Assembly (NCBI GenBank): GCA_016208805.1
Contig: JACQXL010000244.1
Span: 1 to 5,303 of the forward strand
Reading direction: 5' to 3'
Origin: Planctomycetota bacterium
GTDB taxonomy: Bacteria > Planctomycetota > MHYJ01 > JACQXL01
DNA length: 5,303 nt
Below the pieces are notes generated by a model, which saw only the letters and a list, made by a program, of their open reading frames with translations, made no database searches and was not told the DNA's origin. Position numbers and translations under genes: made by a program. Below, piece by piece: positions 4,901 to 5,303 of this stretch (within the stretch, counting starts at the first letter, position 1; every line of letters starts with the position of its first letter).

Positions 4901-5158
4901 GCGCCCCGATGCCTTCCCGATTAGGTCGGGACTCCGCTGTCGCTGCGTCGGATACGGGGCGCTCCGCATCGGAGCATCGGAGCGCACAGACCCGTACTGG
5001 CTTCGGCCAGGCGAGAGTGATGGAGAAGTGATGGAGGGACACTTCCCATTGGGGGAATGGCTTGATTCAGGCGGGTTGCCCCGATCGTCATCGGGATAAG
5101 GCCCAGTAACGGTCCCCCGATCTTTGTCCCTACGGGATAAACGTCCCAAAGAGCGGGG
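4901..5158. repeat. composite block of GC-rich palindromes and short direct repeats (gene-free)
   Basis: This stretch starts about 10 bases after the lipoprotein stop and is filled with inverted repeats. GCGCCCCG (4901-4908) pairs with 4955-4962; TCCCGA (4915-4920) with 4926-4931; GCGCTCCG (4959-4966) with 4978-4985. CTGGC-TTCG-GCCAG (4997-5010) has a C(UUCG)G tetraloop. TTCCC (5043-5047) pairs with 5053-5057, and CCCGAT (5080-5085) with 5090-5095. An 11-of-12 stem joins 5115-5126 to 5147-5158. Short direct repeats are CATCGGAG at 4967 and 4975, and AGTGATGGAG at 5016 and 5027. Bases 4928-4947 and 5128-5143 match, inverted, the repeats near the DUF5618-type gene. No gene or known RNA family is recognised. 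Confidence 0.8.
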
Positions 5159-5214
5159 TCCCTGACTGGCTCTAATAGGGCGGGGTTTTCTGAATTTGCC
5201 TAACACACCCCTAC

Positions 5215-5235
5215 CCCTCTTTTTAGAGGGGATTT
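5215..5235 (+). terminator. hairpin CCCCTCT-TTT-AGAGGGG, possible terminator
   Basis: A perfect 7-bp stem joins 5215-5221 to 5225-5231 with a 3-base T loop, followed by ATTTGT. The stem is GC-rich and compact, but the downstream T-run is short and interrupted. It could end transcripts coming through the repeat block from the lipoprotein gene, or it may be another dispersed palindrome. Terminator function is uncertain. Confidence 0.35.
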
Positions 5236-5303
5236 GTGGCGTTGGACAAGAGACAAGAGGTTAGAGTGTTTTAATGTTACGATGTTTGACACTGTAACAA
5301 TCA
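5236..5303. other. gene-free tail with a short inverted repeat
   Basis: No coding region is supported here. ACAAGAG occurs twice in near tandem (5246-5252 and 5254-5260). TGTTAC (5275-5280) is the inverted repeat of GTAACA (5294-5299) across 13 bases. TTGACA (5286-5291) inside that spacer looks like a -35 box, but any -10 box would fall beyond the window edge, so a promoter for a gene to the right cannot be judged. Confidence 0.3.

Noticed and set aside
4887..5099. 70-codon frame starting with an ATGA overlap at the lipoprotein stop.
   Set aside because: The whole frame runs through palindromic repeat DNA, the protein is low-complexity and unlike any family I know, and there is no dedicated ribosome binding site.
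4838..5206. 122-codon minus-strand frame over the repeat block.
   Set aside because: It overlaps the lipoprotein repeats and the palindromes, has an Arg/Ser/Pro-rich product and no start signal; best explained as chance openness of GC-rich repeats.

Overview
The window reads as a piece of an uncultivated anaerobic bacterial genome. It carries heterodisulfide-reductase-type iron-sulfur genes together with a four-helix-bundle (S23/IVP-type) gene, a DUF5618-type gene, a repeat-containing lipoprotein and dense families of palindromic intergenic repeats. This mix is typical of Planctomycetota, Omnitrophota and similar lineages known mainly from metagenomes. That placement is an inference from gene content and style; no rRNA or other phylogenetic marker is present. 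All genes lie on the + strand.

Left part (15-3363): a broken-up redox operon. hdrB (15-911) encodes the catalytic-type subunit with two CCG cysteine domains. hdrA (1369-3363) encodes the FAD and [4Fe-4S] electron-bifurcating-type subunit. Between them sits a small AT-rich four-helix-bundle gene (921-1292). On its left and right are arrays of a degenerate 8-base unit (ATYAGGNN), in opposite orientations, so the transcript could fold into a long stem with the small gene in its loop. The left array supplies the last 16 codons and the stop codon of hdrB. The right array ends 4 bases before the hdrA start and leaves no Shine-Dalgarno there. The layout resembles the 23S rRNA intervening sequences that carry genes of this same protein family, but here it sits inside a protein-coding operon.

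Middle part (3364-4206): an AT-rich gap holds a near-consensus sigma-70 promoter (TTGACA, 17-base spacer, TATAGT). It is followed by a hairpin-forming repeat and a DUF5618-type gene (3548-3958). The repeat family supplies that gene's probable ribosome binding site, start codon and first ~13 codons. Downstream, a second copy of the same hairpin stem sits inside a CAGCA tandem tract.

Right part (4207-5303): a gene with a very clear Shine-Dalgarno encodes a predicted lipoprotein with a fibronectin-III-like domain and two copies of a ~48-residue repeat. It stops exactly where a ~270-base block of GC-rich palindromic repeats starts. That block shares exact 16- and 20-base words, inverted, with the repeats around the DUF5618 gene. 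The window ends in a short hairpin and a gene-free AT-rich tail.

HdrA and HdrB would work together as parts of a soluble Hdr complex that moves electrons between a low-potential carrier and a disulfide-type or other acceptor. HdrC and any hydrogenase or MvhD/Flx partner are not in this window. The other three genes have no evident link to that pathway. The most notable feature is how repeat elements have been built into gene ends and gene starts.
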